A stretch of 64,000 nt of DNA. Source: Pseudomonas corrugata (lineage in GTDB: Bacteria; Pseudomonadota; Gammaproteobacteria; Pseudomonadales; Pseudomonadaceae). How positions within the stretch are numbered: position 1 is the first letter of the stretch; every line of letters starts with the position of its first letter. The stretch covers positions 1 through 64,000 of the forward strand of contig NZ_LHVK01000029.1 in NCBI RefSeq assembly GCF_001269905.1. Direction: 5' to 3'. The position numbers were made by a program, and so were the translations under genes. This document shows, piece after piece, positions 16,461 through 26,890 of the stretch. Under the pieces are notes generated by a model. It saw only the letters and a list, made by a program, of their open reading frames with translations, did not search any database and had not been told where the DNA came from.

Positions 16461-18010
16461 GAAAATTCCCTAGGCGCCGCTTCATTGAGCAACGCATCAC
16501 GTTTCTGATAGCCGGCGAATGCGGCGGCAAGCAAGTCATCCTGGGTCCAGCTGTCACGCTCGAAGGTGTCGATCAGGCGTCCGGCGGACAGCACGCCGAT
16601 CCGGTCGCAGATCAACATCAGCTCCCGGAGGTCGCTGGAGACCACGACCAGAGCCTTGCCCTGGCGAGTCAATTCACCGAGCAGTGCATAGATGTCGAAT
16701 TTCGCGCCGACGTCGATACCACGGGTCGGCTCGTCGAACAACAGCACCGAACAATCGCGTTCGAGCCAGCGGCCGATCACCACCTTCTGCTGATTACCGC
16801 CCGACAGCTCGGACACCAGTTGCGACGGACTGGAACTGCGGATGCGCATGGCATCGATCTGCCGCCGCGCCAGAGACAGTTCGTCATTGCCGTTGACGAT
16901 ACCGGCACTGGAAATCTCCGGCATGTTACCCAAGGCAATATTGGCGGCAATGGATTGGGTCAACAACAGGCCTTCGCCCTTGCGATCCTCGGTGATCAAG
17001 GCAATTCCATGGGCCACTGCATCGGCCGGCGATCGGATGTTGGCGACGGTGGCCGGCGAACCCAACGCCACCGTGCCGCTGTCGGCCTCATCGGCGCCGA
17101 AGATCAGCCGCAACAGCTCGGTACGCCCCGCCCCGATCAGGCCGGAAATGCCGAATATCTCGCCACTGCGGACCTCGAAGGACACATCGCGGACCTTGTC
17201 GGAACGGCTCAGACCTTTGACGGTGAGTGCCGGCGCGCCGATTTGCCGCGGGCCCAGGTCGATGTGCTCGCCCAGATCGCGACCGACCATCAGCGTCACC
17301 AGTTGCTCGCTGTTGTAATTGGCCATCGGCTCGACACAGACCAGGTTACCGTCGCGCAGCACCGCAATGCGCTGGGCCACCCGTGCCAACTCTTCGAGGC
17401 GATGGGAAATGTAGATGATCGAAACGCCCCGGGCCTGCAGGCGGGTGATCTGTTCGAACAACATCTCGACCTCGCGCGCCGTCAGCATGGCGGTCGGCTC
17501 GTCAAGAATCAGCACATGGCAATCGCCAATCAGGTTGCGGGCGATCTCGACCATCTGCTGGTGACCGATACCGAGTTCGCCGACCAGGGTGTCGGGGTCA
17601 ATTGCGTCGAGCCCCACCTGGGCCATGGCTTGCACGGCCGCTTCGCGCAACTGCTTGCGGCTGATCCAGCCGCAGCGGCTGGGCAGGTTGTCGAGAAACA
17701 GGTTTTCGGCCACGGACAGGGTCGGCAGCAGGTTGAGTTCCTGCATCACCATCCGCACGCCCAGCTCTTCAGCCTGGGTACGGCTGCCGGGGCGATAGTC
17801 CTGTCCCTGGAATTGCATCTGTCCGGTCGTCGGTGTCACCAGCCCACCGATGATCTTGGACAGGGTACTTTTACCGGCGCCATTCTCACCGGTCAGCGCC
17901 AACACTTCACCGCGCATCAACGTCAGGTCAATGTCGGTCAATACCGGCTGGGCATAGGTTTTACCGATGCCACTGACAGTCAGGACAGCATTCGGGTCGA
18001 AAACGGACAT
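16457..18010 (-). CDS. rbsA: ribose ABC transporter ATPase, double domain
   Basis: The 517-residue sugar importer ATPase has two fused nucleotide-binding domains. The first has Walker A GENGAGKST (41-49), signature LGIGHQQMVEIAR and Walker B HVLILDEPTA. The second has a degenerate Walker A (SGLIGAGRTEL, Lys to Arg as in the family), signature LSGGNQQKVVIGR and VLLFDEPTRGIDVGAK. It follows rbsB after 56 bases that contain a hairpin. Confidence 0.97.
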   Translation of the reverse strand: MSVFDPNAVLTVSGIGKTYAQPVLTDIDLTLMRGEVLALTGENGAGKSTLSKIIGGLVTPTTGQMQFQGQDYRPGSRTQAEELGVRMVMQELNLLPTLSVAENLFLDNLPSRCGWISRKQLREAAVQAMAQVGLDAIDPDTLVGELGIGHQQMVEIARNLIGDCHVLILDEPTAMLTAREVEMLFEQITRLQARGVSIIYISHRLEELARVAQRIAVLRDGNLVCVEPMANYNSEQLVTLMVGRDLGEHIDLGPRQIGAPALTVKGLSRSDKVRDVSFEVRSGEIFGISGLIGAGRTELLRLIFGADEADSGTVALGSPATVANIRSPADAVAHGIALITEDRKGEGLLLTQSIAANIALGNMPEISSAGIVNGNDELSLARRQIDAMRIRSSSPSQLVSELSGGNQQKVVIGRWLERDCSVLLFDEPTRGIDVGAKFDIYALLGELTRQGKALVVVSSDLRELMLICDRIGVLSAGRLIDTFERDSWTQDDLLAAAFAGYQKRDALLNEAAPREFS

Positions 18011-18025
18011 AAAAACTCTCCATGC

Positions 18026-18045
18026 GCTCGCCCGGATGGGCGAGC
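18026..18045 (-). promoter_or_regulatory. intercistronic hairpin between rbsB and rbsA
   Basis: GCTCGCCC pairs perfectly with GGGCGAGC around GGAT. Binding-protein genes are usually made in excess of their transporter; a hairpin here can protect the rbsB 3' end. That role is inferred from position. Confidence 0.55.
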
Positions 18046-18066
18046 ACCACTACATCGCCAGGATGA

Positions 18067-19023
18067 TTACTTCGTAACCAGCTCGACCGGCGTTTCGATC
18101 ACGCCGTTTGCACCGCTGTCGACTTTCTCACCCTTGAGAATCTTCAGGGCCGTCTCGATACCGAAGACCGCCTGCTTGGCGGCGAACTGGTCGGCGGTTG
18201 CCAGGACACGGCCGTCCTTGAGCATAGGTTTGATGGCATTGATGTTGTCGTAGCCGACCACTTGTACCTTGCCGGCCTTGCCGGCGGCACGCACCGCCGA
18301 CACCGCGCCCACCGCCATGCTGTCGTTACCGGCCAGCAATGCCTTGATGTCCGGGTACTCGCTGAGCATCGACGCGGCTACCTGGTTGCCCTTGTTGATT
18401 TCCCAATCGCCCGACTGCAGGGAAACGACCTTGACGTGCGCCGCTTCCATCGCATCCTTGAAGCCCGCGGTGCGCGCCTGGGCATTGGTGGTGGTAGACA
18501 CGCCTTCGATGATGCCGACCTCGTCACCGGCCTTGAGCTGCTTGGCCAGGTATTCACCGACCAGGCGTGCACCTTTGCGGTTGTCGGGGCCTACGAACGG
18601 CACGCTGATGTTCTTGCTCTTGACCACGGCAGGGTCGAGTTGGTTGTCGATGTTGATTACCGTGATACCGGCGTCAACGGCTTTCTTGATCACCGGCACC
18701 ATGGCCTTGGAATCGGCGGGCGCGATGATCAGGGCGTCGACTTTGGACACGATCATCTGCTCAACGATGCGGATCTGGTTGGCGGTGTCGGTTTCATCCT
18801 TGATCCCGTTGGAGATCAGGTCAAAATCGGCGGAGTGTTCCTTCTGATAGGCCTTGGCGCCGTCTTCCATGGTCAGGAAGAATTCGTTGGCCAGGGATTT
18901 CATGACCAGGGCAACCTTGGGCTTTTCAGCGGTCTGGGCGAATGCCGAGGAGAATGGCAACGCAGTGGATGCGGCCGCAAGCACGGCGACAGCGAGAAGG
19001 CGTCCAGCGAATGGCAACTTCAT
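18067..19023 (-). CDS. rbsB: periplasmic ribose-binding protein
   Basis: The 318-residue product has a signal peptide (RLLAVAVLAAASTALPFSSAFA) and the Peripla_BP_4 fold (KVALVMKSLANEFFLTMEDGAKAYQ; DSKAMVPVIKKAVDAGITVINIDNQLD; ALLAGNDSMAVGAVSAV). It delivers ribose to RbsC/RbsA and is the first gene of the operon. AGATCGGAGTG lies upstream of the ATG. Confidence 0.93.
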   Translation of the reverse strand: MKLPFAGRLLAVAVLAAASTALPFSSAFAQTAEKPKVALVMKSLANEFFLTMEDGAKAYQKEHSADFDLISNGIKDETDTANQIRIVEQMIVSKVDALIIAPADSKAMVPVIKKAVDAGITVINIDNQLDPAVVKSKNISVPFVGPDNRKGARLVGEYLAKQLKAGDEVGIIEGVSTTTNAQARTAGFKDAMEAAHVKVVSLQSGDWEINKGNQVAASMLSEYPDIKALLAGNDSMAVGAVSAVRAAGKAGKVQVVGYDNINAIKPMLKDGRVLATADQFAAKQAVFGIETALKILKGEKVDSGANGVIETPVELVTK

Positions 19024-19076
19024 GGGTTCACTCCGATCTTATGATTATTGTGAGCAAATCAATGCACGGAATGCCG

Positions 19077-19090
19077 CGCAAACGTTTGCG
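19077..19090. promoter_or_regulatory. LacI-type operator (RbsR site)
   Basis: CGCAAACGTTTGCG is a perfect 14-bp palindrome 54 bases upstream of the rbsB ATG. Its form (GCAAACGTTTGC core with central CG) is the classic LacI/GalR-family operator. RbsR, encoded in the operon, is the obvious ligand. Confidence 0.85.
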
Positions 19091-19327
19091 TGAAGTGAAC
19101 TATGGTAAGGCTTTGGGGATTTGTCAACGTTGCGGTTGCGTTCGCCGAGTGTTGGACCATGCCCTCGCTTGGCACCCATCGGGTTGAACAGGGTACCCGA
19201 AGTTACCGCCGTCAGCTTTTCGTTCTCAGCAATAAATAATCATTTCTTCCCACACCAAAACCTCAAAAGCGCTGTCAGACGATTTTCTTGAAATTTAAGC
19301 AGTTGCGTAAATGCCTACGGTTAAATA
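19091..19327. other. intergenic region between rbsB and DUF1654
   Basis: No gene is supported between the rbs operator and the LexA box. The right half (19225-19300) is AT-rich and probably holds the promoter of the SOS-type pair. Confidence 0.4.
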
Positions 19328-19343
19328 CTGTATGCACGTACAG
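19328..19343 (+). promoter_or_regulatory. LexA (SOS) box
   Basis: CTGTATGCACGTACAG fits CTGT-N8-ACAG exactly, with near-perfect dyad symmetry (CTGTAtg/caCGTACAG). It ends 18 bases before the GTG of the DUF1654 gene, close enough for LexA to block transcription. Confidence 0.85.
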
Positions 19344-19361
19344 CTTAATAAGGATAATCCT

Positions 19362-19610
19362 GTGGCCACTCCCTCCGCTGCAACTACCCCCTTGGATTCC
19401 TATACACGACTCGGCCTGCGAGTCTCGAAAATCATCAACGCCCCCACCGCACAAAAAGCCAAGGCAGCCCTGATCTTTCGCCTCCCCGACGAGCCGTTGG
19501 AGGAGTGGGAGCGCCTGCTGGAAGAAATCGACGAGAACGACAACGTGACCCTCGCCTATCGCGACGATGGCGGTGTGCAGGTTTTCTGGGTTGTGCCGAA
19601 GGAAGATTGA
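19362..19610 (+). CDS. DUF1654 family protein, SOS-linked
   Basis: The 82-residue product (TPLDSYTRLGLRVSKIINAPTAQKAKAALIFRLPDEPLEEWERLLEEIDENDNVTL...VQVFWVVPKED) matches the Pseudomonas-restricted DUF1654 pattern. The GTG at 19362 is chosen because AAGGA lies 7 bases upstream; an ATG at 19311 would place the LexA box inside the gene. Members of this family are reported in pseudomonad SOS regulons, from memory. The endonuclease gene follows after 5 bases. Molecular function unknown. Confidence 0.8.
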   Translation: MATPSAATTPLDSYTRLGLRVSKIINAPTAQKAKAALIFRLPDEPLEEWERLLEEIDENDNVTLAYRDDGGVQVFWVVPKED

Positions 19611-19615
19611 GTCTG

Positions 19616-20305
19616 ATGAATGTCCGCTGTGTTGCTTTACTGCTTGTGCTCATCGCCACAGGCGCCCAGGCCGGGGCCCCTCGTACCTTCAACGAAGCCA
19701 AGAAAGTCGCCTGGAAACTCTACGCCCCGCAATCCACCGAGTTCTATTGCGGCTGCAAGTACACCGGCAATCGCGTCAACCTGGAGGCCTGCGGTTATGT
19801 ACCTCGCAAGAATGCCAAGCGCGCCGCCCGCATCGAATGGGAACATATCGTTCCGGCGTGGCAGATCGGTCATCAGCGTCAGTGCTGGCAGCAAGGCGGA
19901 CGCAAGAACTGCACCCGCCATGACCCGGTCTATCAACGGGCCGAAGCCGATCTTCACAATCTGGTGCCCAGCATCGGGGAAGTGAATGGTGACCGGAACA
20001 ACTTCAGCTTCGGCTGGCTGCCGGTGCAGAAGGGCCAGTATGGCTCATGCCTGACCCAGGTGGACTTCAAGGCGAAGAAAGTCATGCCCCGCCCTTCCAT
20101 CCGGGGAATGATCGCCCGAACGTATTTCTACATGAGCAAGCAATATGGCCTGCGGCTTTCGAAACAGGACCGACGCCTGTACGAAGCCTGGGACAAGACC
20201 TACCCGGTGGAAAGCTGGGAACGCCAGCGCAACCAGAGCGTGGCCTGTGTCATGGGACGTGGTAACGAGTTCGTGGGCCCGGTGAACCTGAAAGCCTGCG
20301 GCTGA
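19616..20305 (+). CDS. endA: exported endonuclease I
   Basis: The 229-residue product has a short signal peptide (MNVRCVALLLVLIATGAQA) and the Endonuclease_1 fold: RIEWEHIVPAWQIGHQRQCW with the catalytic His of the beta-beta-alpha metal site, RAEADLHNLVPSIGEVNGDRNNFSFGWLP with the metal ligand Asn, and several Cys for disulfides. It cuts double-stranded DNA outside the cytoplasm. It is co-directional with the DUF1654 gene and separated by 5 bases, so it lies under the same LexA box. Confidence 0.9.
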   Translation: MNVRCVALLLVLIATGAQAGAPRTFNEAKKVAWKLYAPQSTEFYCGCKYTGNRVNLEACGYVPRKNAKRAARIEWEHIVPAWQIGHQRQCWQQGGRKNCTRHDPVYQRAEADLHNLVPSIGEVNGDRNNFSFGWLPVQKGQYGSCLTQVDFKAKKVMPRPSIRGMIARTYFYMSKQYGLRLSKQDRRLYEAWDKTYPVESWERQRNQSVACVMGRGNEFVGPVNLKACG

Positions 20306-20333
20306 CCTCGCATTTGTGAACAGCACCAATAAC

Positions 20334-20424
20334 TGAGGGAGCGAGCCTGCTCGCGATAGCAGTATGTCAGTCGCTTCTGCATCGACTGATTCACCGCTAT
20401 CGCGAGCAGGCTCGCTCCCACAGG
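20334..20424. repeat. REPIN, class A
   Basis: Inverted arms GAGGGAGCGAGCCTGCTCGCGATAGC and GCTATCGCGAGCAGGCTCGCTCCCACAGG lie about 35 bases apart in the gap between the convergent endA and SPOR genes. Confidence 0.85.
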
Positions 20425-20439
20425 ATTTGTTCTATCCGA

Positions 20440-20805
20440 TCATTGAGCCGTCGGGAAATCCACCACCTGCGTCTCGATGTTGCGCTTCTTCGCTCGCACC
20501 AGGGCGGCGGTGACCTGTTCCTGCTTGGCTTCGGCGTCGGCCCTGGAGCTGAACGGTCCGACCAGGACCCGCTCCTTGCCATTTTCCCTGACCACATTCG
20601 ACATGAAGCTGTGCTCGATCAGCCATCCGGTCAGGTCGCTGATAGCCTGCGGTGTCTCGCCCCGAACCTCGACCCCCCATTGCGGCGCAGCAGCGACTGC
20701 CGGTGCGGAGGTCGTGGATGGCTTCGGCTTCGGTGCTTCGACCTCACGCCCCTCACCGCATCCCGCCAGCATCAACACCGCGATAACCCAAGCCAATTTG
20801 CGCAC
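20440..20805 (-). CDS. SPOR-domain lipoprotein
   Basis: The 121-residue product has a lipobox near its start (AWVIAVLMLAGCGEG), a Pro/Ala-rich linker (about 20-45) and a C-terminal SPOR domain (QWGVEVRGETPQAISDLTGWLIEHSFMSNVVRENGKERVLVGPFSSRADAEAKQEQV). SPOR domains bind denuded septal peptidoglycan. The GTG at 20805 has GAGGAA 5 bases upstream; an ATG at 20826 is less likely. Confidence 0.8.
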   Translation of the reverse strand: MRKLAWVIAVLMLAGCGEGREVEAPKPKPSTTSAPAVAAAPQWGVEVRGETPQAISDLTGWLIEHSFMSNVVRENGKERVLVGPFSSRADAEAKQEQVTAALVRAKKRNIETQVVDFPTAQ

Positions 20806-20826
20806 AACGTTTCCTCTGGAAGACAT

Positions 20827-21053
20827 GAGGGAAGGATTTTAGCACTCACATCCACCAAGAACCCCGCAAACAGTACGCAAAACACGAGAATCCTGCCCGG
20901 TCTCTCTGTATAGTCGCACCCTGGGAATTAATGCTGCATCTGCACGTCAGAAAGAGGCACCCACATTGTGCCACTTAGCACTAATCTATAAGCAGTACCG
21001 ACATCTGCACTGTCTGAATCAGGTGCCCTAATAAAGTAATCAAGGAGAACACC
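20827..21053. other. promoter and leader region of rsmE
   Basis: This 227-bp gap separates the divergent SPOR and rsmE genes. CAAGGAG lies 7 bases before the rsmE ATG and contains the GGA that Rsm proteins bind, which suits autorepression. No other gene is visible. Confidence 0.4.
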
Positions 21054-21248
21054 ATGCTGATACTCACCCGCAAAGTCGGTGAAAGCATAAACATTGGTGA
21101 CGACATCACGATCACCATTCTGGGCGTTAGCGGCCAACAGGTCCGGATCGGCATCAATGCCCCGAAAAACGTCGCCGTGCATCGCGAAGAGATCTATCAG
21201 CGCATTCAGGCGGGCCTCACTGCCCCCGACAAGCCGCAAACTCCCTGA
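21054..21248 (+). CDS. rsmE: CsrA/RsmA-family translational regulator, RsmE type
   Basis: The 64-residue CsrA fold begins MLILTRKVGESINIGDDITITILGVSGQQVRIGI and includes the RNA-contact residues L4, R6, V40-type and R44-type positions (APKNVAVHREEIYQRIQ). It binds GGA in mRNA leaders, is titrated by RsmX/Y/Z RNAs and controls secondary metabolism and biofilm traits in fluorescent pseudomonads. The tail LTAPDKPQTP resembles RsmE rather than RsmA. Confidence 0.88.
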   Translation: MLILTRKVGESINIGDDITITILGVSGQQVRIGINAPKNVAVHREEIYQRIQAGLTAPDKPQTP

Positions 21249-21264
21249 GCCTTGCAGCAGTCCG

Positions 21265-21300
21265 TAGCCAGCCCGTTTGCATCATCGCAATGGCTGGCTA
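21265..21300 (+). terminator. hairpin behind rsmE
   Basis: TAGCCAGCC pairs with GGCTGGCTA, and an inner TTGC/GCAA can extend the stem. It starts 17 bases after the stop. There is no T-run, so it could act as a 3' stabiliser instead. Confidence 0.55.
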
Positions 21301-21445
21301 AAGATTCAGGCCGCCCATACCTTCCTCCGCGTCACCCTGTCCCTGCCTTTCCGTCCAGCCCGTGAAGCCGATATTAATGCCATGACTCGTAGCATGGCTG
21401 TCGGACGTTTCGTTTTAATGGCGATGAAGCGGGTGTTCTTACCGG

Positions 21446-21901
21446 TCAACCCAGGCTTACGCCCCGGGCCATGCCAGTGGCGGCAATCACCATCAAGACC
21501 AGTAGCAAGGCTTCTATGTGGCTGATCCGGGCCAACCGGCCGGCCTTTGAAGCATCGATCGTCGCTCCTTTGCCCAGCGCCATCCGCCATTTGATCAAGG
21601 TGATCATCGGCAGCAGTTCAAGCAGCAGGATCAGCAGGAGCAAGGTCATCTTGAGGTGAAACAGGGGTTGATGCAGGTAATAGTCCGAACCTTTTTCATA
21701 GCCGCCGAAAGCGCGCATCCCACCGGTCACCAGCAGGACCAGGGCCGACAGGCCCCACACGTTATCCGCCATCAACACATTTCGAACCGCATCCGCGCCA
21801 CCGGCCAGGCGTCGCAAGGCCGTGCCGCGCGTGAGCACTGCCCACAAGCCAAGGGCGAACGCCAGGAGATGAATTGCCGCGAGAGACCAGTGAGCCAACA
21901 T
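21446..21901 (-). CDS. DUF2214-type inner-membrane protein
   Basis: The 151-residue product has four hydrophobic segments (about 5-22, 45-62, 78-102, 128-147) separated by short charged loops (TRGTALRRLAGGADAVRNVLMADNVWG). The pattern matches DUF2214 predicted membrane proteins. No catalytic motif is visible. It is a single gene, and its function is unknown. Confidence 0.75.
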   Translation of the reverse strand: MLAHWSLAAIHLLAFALGLWAVLTRGTALRRLAGGADAVRNVLMADNVWGLSALVLLVTGGMRAFGGYEKGSDYYLHQPLFHLKMTLLLLILLLELLPMITLIKWRMALGKGATIDASKAGRLARISHIEALLLVLMVIAATGMARGVSLG

Positions 21902-21986
21902 GGAAGGTACCCGTCAGAAAGAACGTCGAATCGACCTGACAGTACTAGCTCATAAAAGGAAGATCGGCAGGCTGGACACAAAAAAT

Positions 21987-22075
21987 CGTGGGAGCGGGCT
22001 TGCTCGTGATAGCGGATCAGCATCCAACGAAGGTGTTGATTGATCTGACGCTATCGCGAGCAGGCTCGCTCCCAC
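21987..22075. repeat. REPIN, class A, with a stray half arm
   Basis: Arms CGTGGGAGCGGGCTTGCTCGTGATAGC and GCTATCGCGAGCAGGCTCGCTCCCACA are inverted. A partial arm CCGCTCCCACAGGG follows at 22109-22122, next to the cysS stop. Confidence 0.8.
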
Positions 22076-22145
22076 ATTGTTCCGGGGCGAATCCAGCACC
22101 CACGTCCCCCCCGCTCCCACAGGGTGTTGCGAAGTGCCGAAGGCC

Positions 22146-23528
22146 TCAGTCAGCCAAGCGCCAGGTTGTCCCGCCCTTCCCGTCTTCCAGCACTACGCCC
22201 ATGGCGGTGAGCTGGTCGCGGATGCGGTCGGATTCGGCCCAGTCCTTGTTGGCCCGCGCGGTCAGGCGCGCCTGGATCAATGCTTCGACCTCGGTAGCGT
22301 CCACACGGCCTTCGGCGCCGGCCTGGAGGAAGTCGTCCGCCTCGAGCTGCAACACGCCCAGCACGCTGGCCAGTTCCTTCAAACGCGCCGCCAGGCCCGC
22401 CGCCGCATTGAGATCGCTCTCCCGCAGGCGGTTGATCTCGCGCACCATCTCGAACAGCACCGCGCACGCTTCCGGCGTGCCGAAGTCGTCGTTCATCACC
22501 TCGGTAAACCGCGCCACGAACGCCTCGCCACCAGCGGCCGGCACGTTCGGCAGGCCCTTCAATGCATGGTAGAAACGCTCCAGGGCGCCCTTGGCGTCCT
22601 TGAGGTTGTCTTCCGAGTAGTTGATGGCGCTGCGGTAGTGACTCGACACCAGCAGGTAACGCACGACCTCGGGGTGGTACTTGTCGAGCACGTCGCGGAT
22701 GGTGAAGAAGTTGTTCAAGGACTTGGACATCTTCTCGCCGTTGATCCGGATCATGCCGCAATGCATCCACGCGTTGGCGTAGGTCTTGCCGGTGGCCGCT
22801 TCGCTCTGGGCGATCTCGTTTTCGTGGTGCGGGAACTCCAGGTCGCTGCCGCCGCCATGAATGTCGAAGGTTTCCCCCAGGCAGCAGGTGGACATCACCG
22901 AGCACTCGATGTGCCAGCCCGGACGACCCTTGCCCCACGGCGAATCCCAGCTCGGCTCACCCGGCTTGGCGGCTTTCCACAGCACGAAATCCAGTGGGTC
23001 CTGTTTCGACTCGCCGACTTCGATCCGAGCGCCGATGCGCAGGTCTTCGATCTTCTTGCGCGACAGCTTGCCGTAGCCGATGAACTTGCCGACGCGGTAG
23101 TACACGTCGCCATTGCCCGGAGCGTAGGCATAGCCCTTGTCGATCAAGGTCTGGATCATCGCCAGCATGCCTGGGATGTGGTCCGTGGCACGGGGCTCCA
23201 TGTCCGGCTTGAGGATATTGAGTCGCGCCTCGTCCTCATGCATGGCCTTGATCATGCGCTCGGTCAACGCATCGTAAGGCTCGCCGTTTTCCCGGGCACG
23301 GTTGATGATCTTGTCTTCGATGTCGGTGATGTTGCGCACGTAGGTCAGGTCATAACCGCTGAAACGCAGCCAGCGGGTCACCAGGTCGAAGGCGACCATG
23401 CTGCGGCCGTGGCCCAGGTGGCAGTAGTCGTACACGGTCATGCCGCACACGTACATGCGCACCTTGTTGCCATCCAGCGGCTTGAAGACTTCTTTGCTCT
23501 TGGTGAGCGTGTTGTAGATCGTAAGCAC
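22146..23528 (-). CDS. cysS: cysteinyl-tRNA synthetase
   Basis: The 460-residue class I synthetase charges tRNA-Cys. It has zinc ligands in VCGMTVYDYCHLGHGRSM (HIGH site HLGH), IECSVMSTCCLGETFDIHGGGSDLEFPHHENE, and the KMSKS loop GEKMSKSLNN. The C-terminal helical anticodon domain runs to the end. It follows glnS after 21 bases. Confidence 0.98.
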   Translation of the reverse strand: MLTIYNTLTKSKEVFKPLDGNKVRMYVCGMTVYDYCHLGHGRSMVAFDLVTRWLRFSGYDLTYVRNITDIEDKIINRARENGEPYDALTERMIKAMHEDEARLNILKPDMEPRATDHIPGMLAMIQTLIDKGYAYAPGNGDVYYRVGKFIGYGKLSRKKIEDLRIGARIEVGESKQDPLDFVLWKAAKPGEPSWDSPWGKGRPGWHIECSVMSTCCLGETFDIHGGGSDLEFPHHENEIAQSEAATGKTYANAWMHCGMIRINGEKMSKSLNNFFTIRDVLDKYHPEVVRYLLVSSHYRSAINYSEDNLKDAKGALERFYHALKGLPNVPAAGGEAFVARFTEVMNDDFGTPEACAVLFEMVREINRLRESDLNAAAGLAARLKELASVLGVLQLEADDFLQAGAEGRVDATEVEALIQARLTARANKDWAESDRIRDQLTAMGVVLEDGKGGTTWRLAD

Positions 23529-23549
23529 AGGGTTTCCCTTAAGACTTGA

Positions 23550-25247
<1,698 letters not shown>

Positions 25248-25496
25248 AGGATCCTTGAACTTACAAGTGCGCGGCCGGATGCGGCCTGATAAATCAAAGC
25301 CCGTATCATAGCCGATGCTGTCAAGCCGCTGACAGGCCAGGCCGGCAAACGATTGAATTTAATCGGCCGCCGGGTGAAAAACCGCCTCGAATTTCGTGCC
25401 TGGCACGCTAAACTGCCCAACCTGGCCGATTGCAGCCAGACCGGTTGCGGGCTTCCGGGCCCCGAAACCCACGAATTCCTAGAAAGAGTAGTCATC
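25248..25496. other. divergent promoter region of glnS and ppiB
   Basis: This 249-bp gap lies between divergent genes and should hold both promoters. I see no repeat or further gene. A frame running into ppiB from 25353 lacks a ribosome site and is not used. Confidence 0.4.
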
Positions 25497-26000
25497 ATGA
25501 GCAAAGTCAAACTGACCACCAACCACGGCGACATCGTCCTGGAACTGAACGCCGAGAAGGCGCCAAAGACCGTTGCCAACTTCATTGAATACGTCAAGAA
25601 GGGTCACTACGAGAACGTCGTGTTCCACCGCGTGATCAAGGGCTTCATGATCCAGGGCGGTGGTTTCGAGCCTGGCATGCAGGAAAAGAAGGACAAGAGC
25701 CCGAGCATCCAGAACGAAGCCGACAACGGCCTGCCGAACAAGAAATACTCCATCGCCATGGCGCGCACCATGGATCCGCATTCGGCATCGGCCCAGTTCT
25801 TCATCAATGCCAGCGACAACAGCTTCCTCAACCACACTGCCAAGACCGCTCAGGGCTGGGGCTATGCGGTGTTCGGTGAAGTGATCGAAGGCCAGGACGT
25901 GGTCGACAAGATCGAAGGCGTCGCCACTACCTCCAAGGCCGGCCACCAGGACGTTCCAAAGGATGACGTGATCATCGAGAAAGCCGAGATCATTGAGTGA
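25497..26000 (+). CDS. ppiB: peptidyl-prolyl cis-trans isomerase B, cyclophilin
   Basis: The 167-residue cytoplasmic cyclophilin has the core motifs VVFHRVIKGFMIQGGGFEPGM with the catalytic Arg, SASAQFFINASDNSFLNHTAKTAQGWGYAVFGEVIEGQDVVDKI. There is no signal peptide. AGAAAGAG precedes the ATG. The stop overlaps the GTG of lpxH by 4 bases, so the two are translationally coupled. Confidence 0.96.
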   Translation: MSKVKLTTNHGDIVLELNAEKAPKTVANFIEYVKKGHYENVVFHRVIKGFMIQGGGFEPGMQEKKDKSPSIQNEADNGLPNKKYSIAMARTMDPHSASAQFFINASDNSFLNHTAKTAQGWGYAVFGEVIEGQDVVDKIEGVATTSKAGHQDVPKDDVIIEKAEIIE

Positions 26001-26749
26001 TCCTACTGATTTCAGATTTGCATCTGGAAGAGGAGCGCCCGGACATCACCCGGGCGTTTCTGGATTTACTCGCCACTCGCGCCCGTTCGGCGCAGGCGTT
26101 GTACATTCTCGGCGACTTCTTCGAAGCGTGGATCGGTGACGATGCCATGACGCCGTTCCAGCGTTCCATCTGCCAGGCCCTGCGCGAACTCAGCGACAGC
26201 GGCACGGCCATTTTCCTGATGCATGGCAATCGCGACTTCATGCTGGGGCAAGCCTTCTGCAAAGCGGCTGGCTGCACCCTGATCAAGGACCCGAGCGTCG
26301 TGCAGTTCAATGGCGAACCGGTGCTGCTGATGCACGGCGACAGCCTCTGCACCCGCGACGAAGGCTACATGAAGCTGCGGCGCTGGCTGCGCAATCCGGT
26401 CACGCTGTTCATCCTGCGCCACTTGCCACTGGGCAGTCGCCAGAAGCTGGCGCGCAAGCTGCGCAGCGAAAGCACGACCCAGGTGCGGATGAAAGCCAAC
26501 GACATCGTCGACGTCACCCCCGAGGAAATTCCGCGGATCATGCAGCACTATGGCGTGAAAACCCTGATCCACGGCCACACCCACCGCCCCGCCATCCATA
26601 AGCTGCAACTGGGCGAACACGCCGCCCGGCGCATCGTACTGGGGGATTGGGACAAGCAGGGCTGGGCGTTGCAGGTGGATGAACAGGGGTTTGCGTTGGC
26701 GCCGTTTGGATTTGCCCCGCCGCCACAGCTGGCAGCCCCTACCGACTGA
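25997..26749 (+). CDS. lpxH: UDP-2,3-diacylglucosamine hydrolase
   Basis: LpxH makes lipid X in lipid A synthesis. The 250-residue calcineurin-like phosphoesterase has ISDLHLEEERPD (Asp7, His9), LGDFFEAWIGDD, MHGNRDFMLG, LMHGDSLCTRD and HGHTHRPAIH, the full set of metal ligands. The GTG at 25997 overlaps the ppiB stop. Confidence 0.97.
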   Translation: MILLISDLHLEEERPDITRAFLDLLATRARSAQALYILGDFFEAWIGDDAMTPFQRSICQALRELSDSGTAIFLMHGNRDFMLGQAFCKAAGCTLIKDPSVVQFNGEPVLLMHGDSLCTRDEGYMKLRRWLRNPVTLFILRHLPLGSRQKLARKLRSESTTQVRMKANDIVDVTPEEIPRIMQHYGVKTLIHGHTHRPAIHKLQLGEHAARRIVLGDWDKQGWALQVDEQGFALAPFGFAPPPQLAAPTD

Positions 26750-26775
26750 CAGACGCAGCCCCTCTGTGGGAACGA

Positions 26776-26868
26776 CCTGTGGGAGCAAAGCTTGCTCGCG
26801 ATAACCATCGCCGCCAGCATGGATGTTGACTGACACACCGCTGTCGCGAGCAAGCTTTGCTCCCACAG
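26776..26868. repeat. REPIN, class A variant (CAAAGCTTGCTCGCGAT arms)
   Basis: Arms CCTGTGGGAGCAAAGCTTGCTCGCGAT and TCGCGAGCAAGCTTTGCTCCCACAG are inverted. It lies between the convergent lpxH and emrB genes. A partial CTCTGTGGGAACG precedes it. Confidence 0.82.
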
Positions 26869-26890
26869 CGGATTGTGTTTCAGGTCCCGG

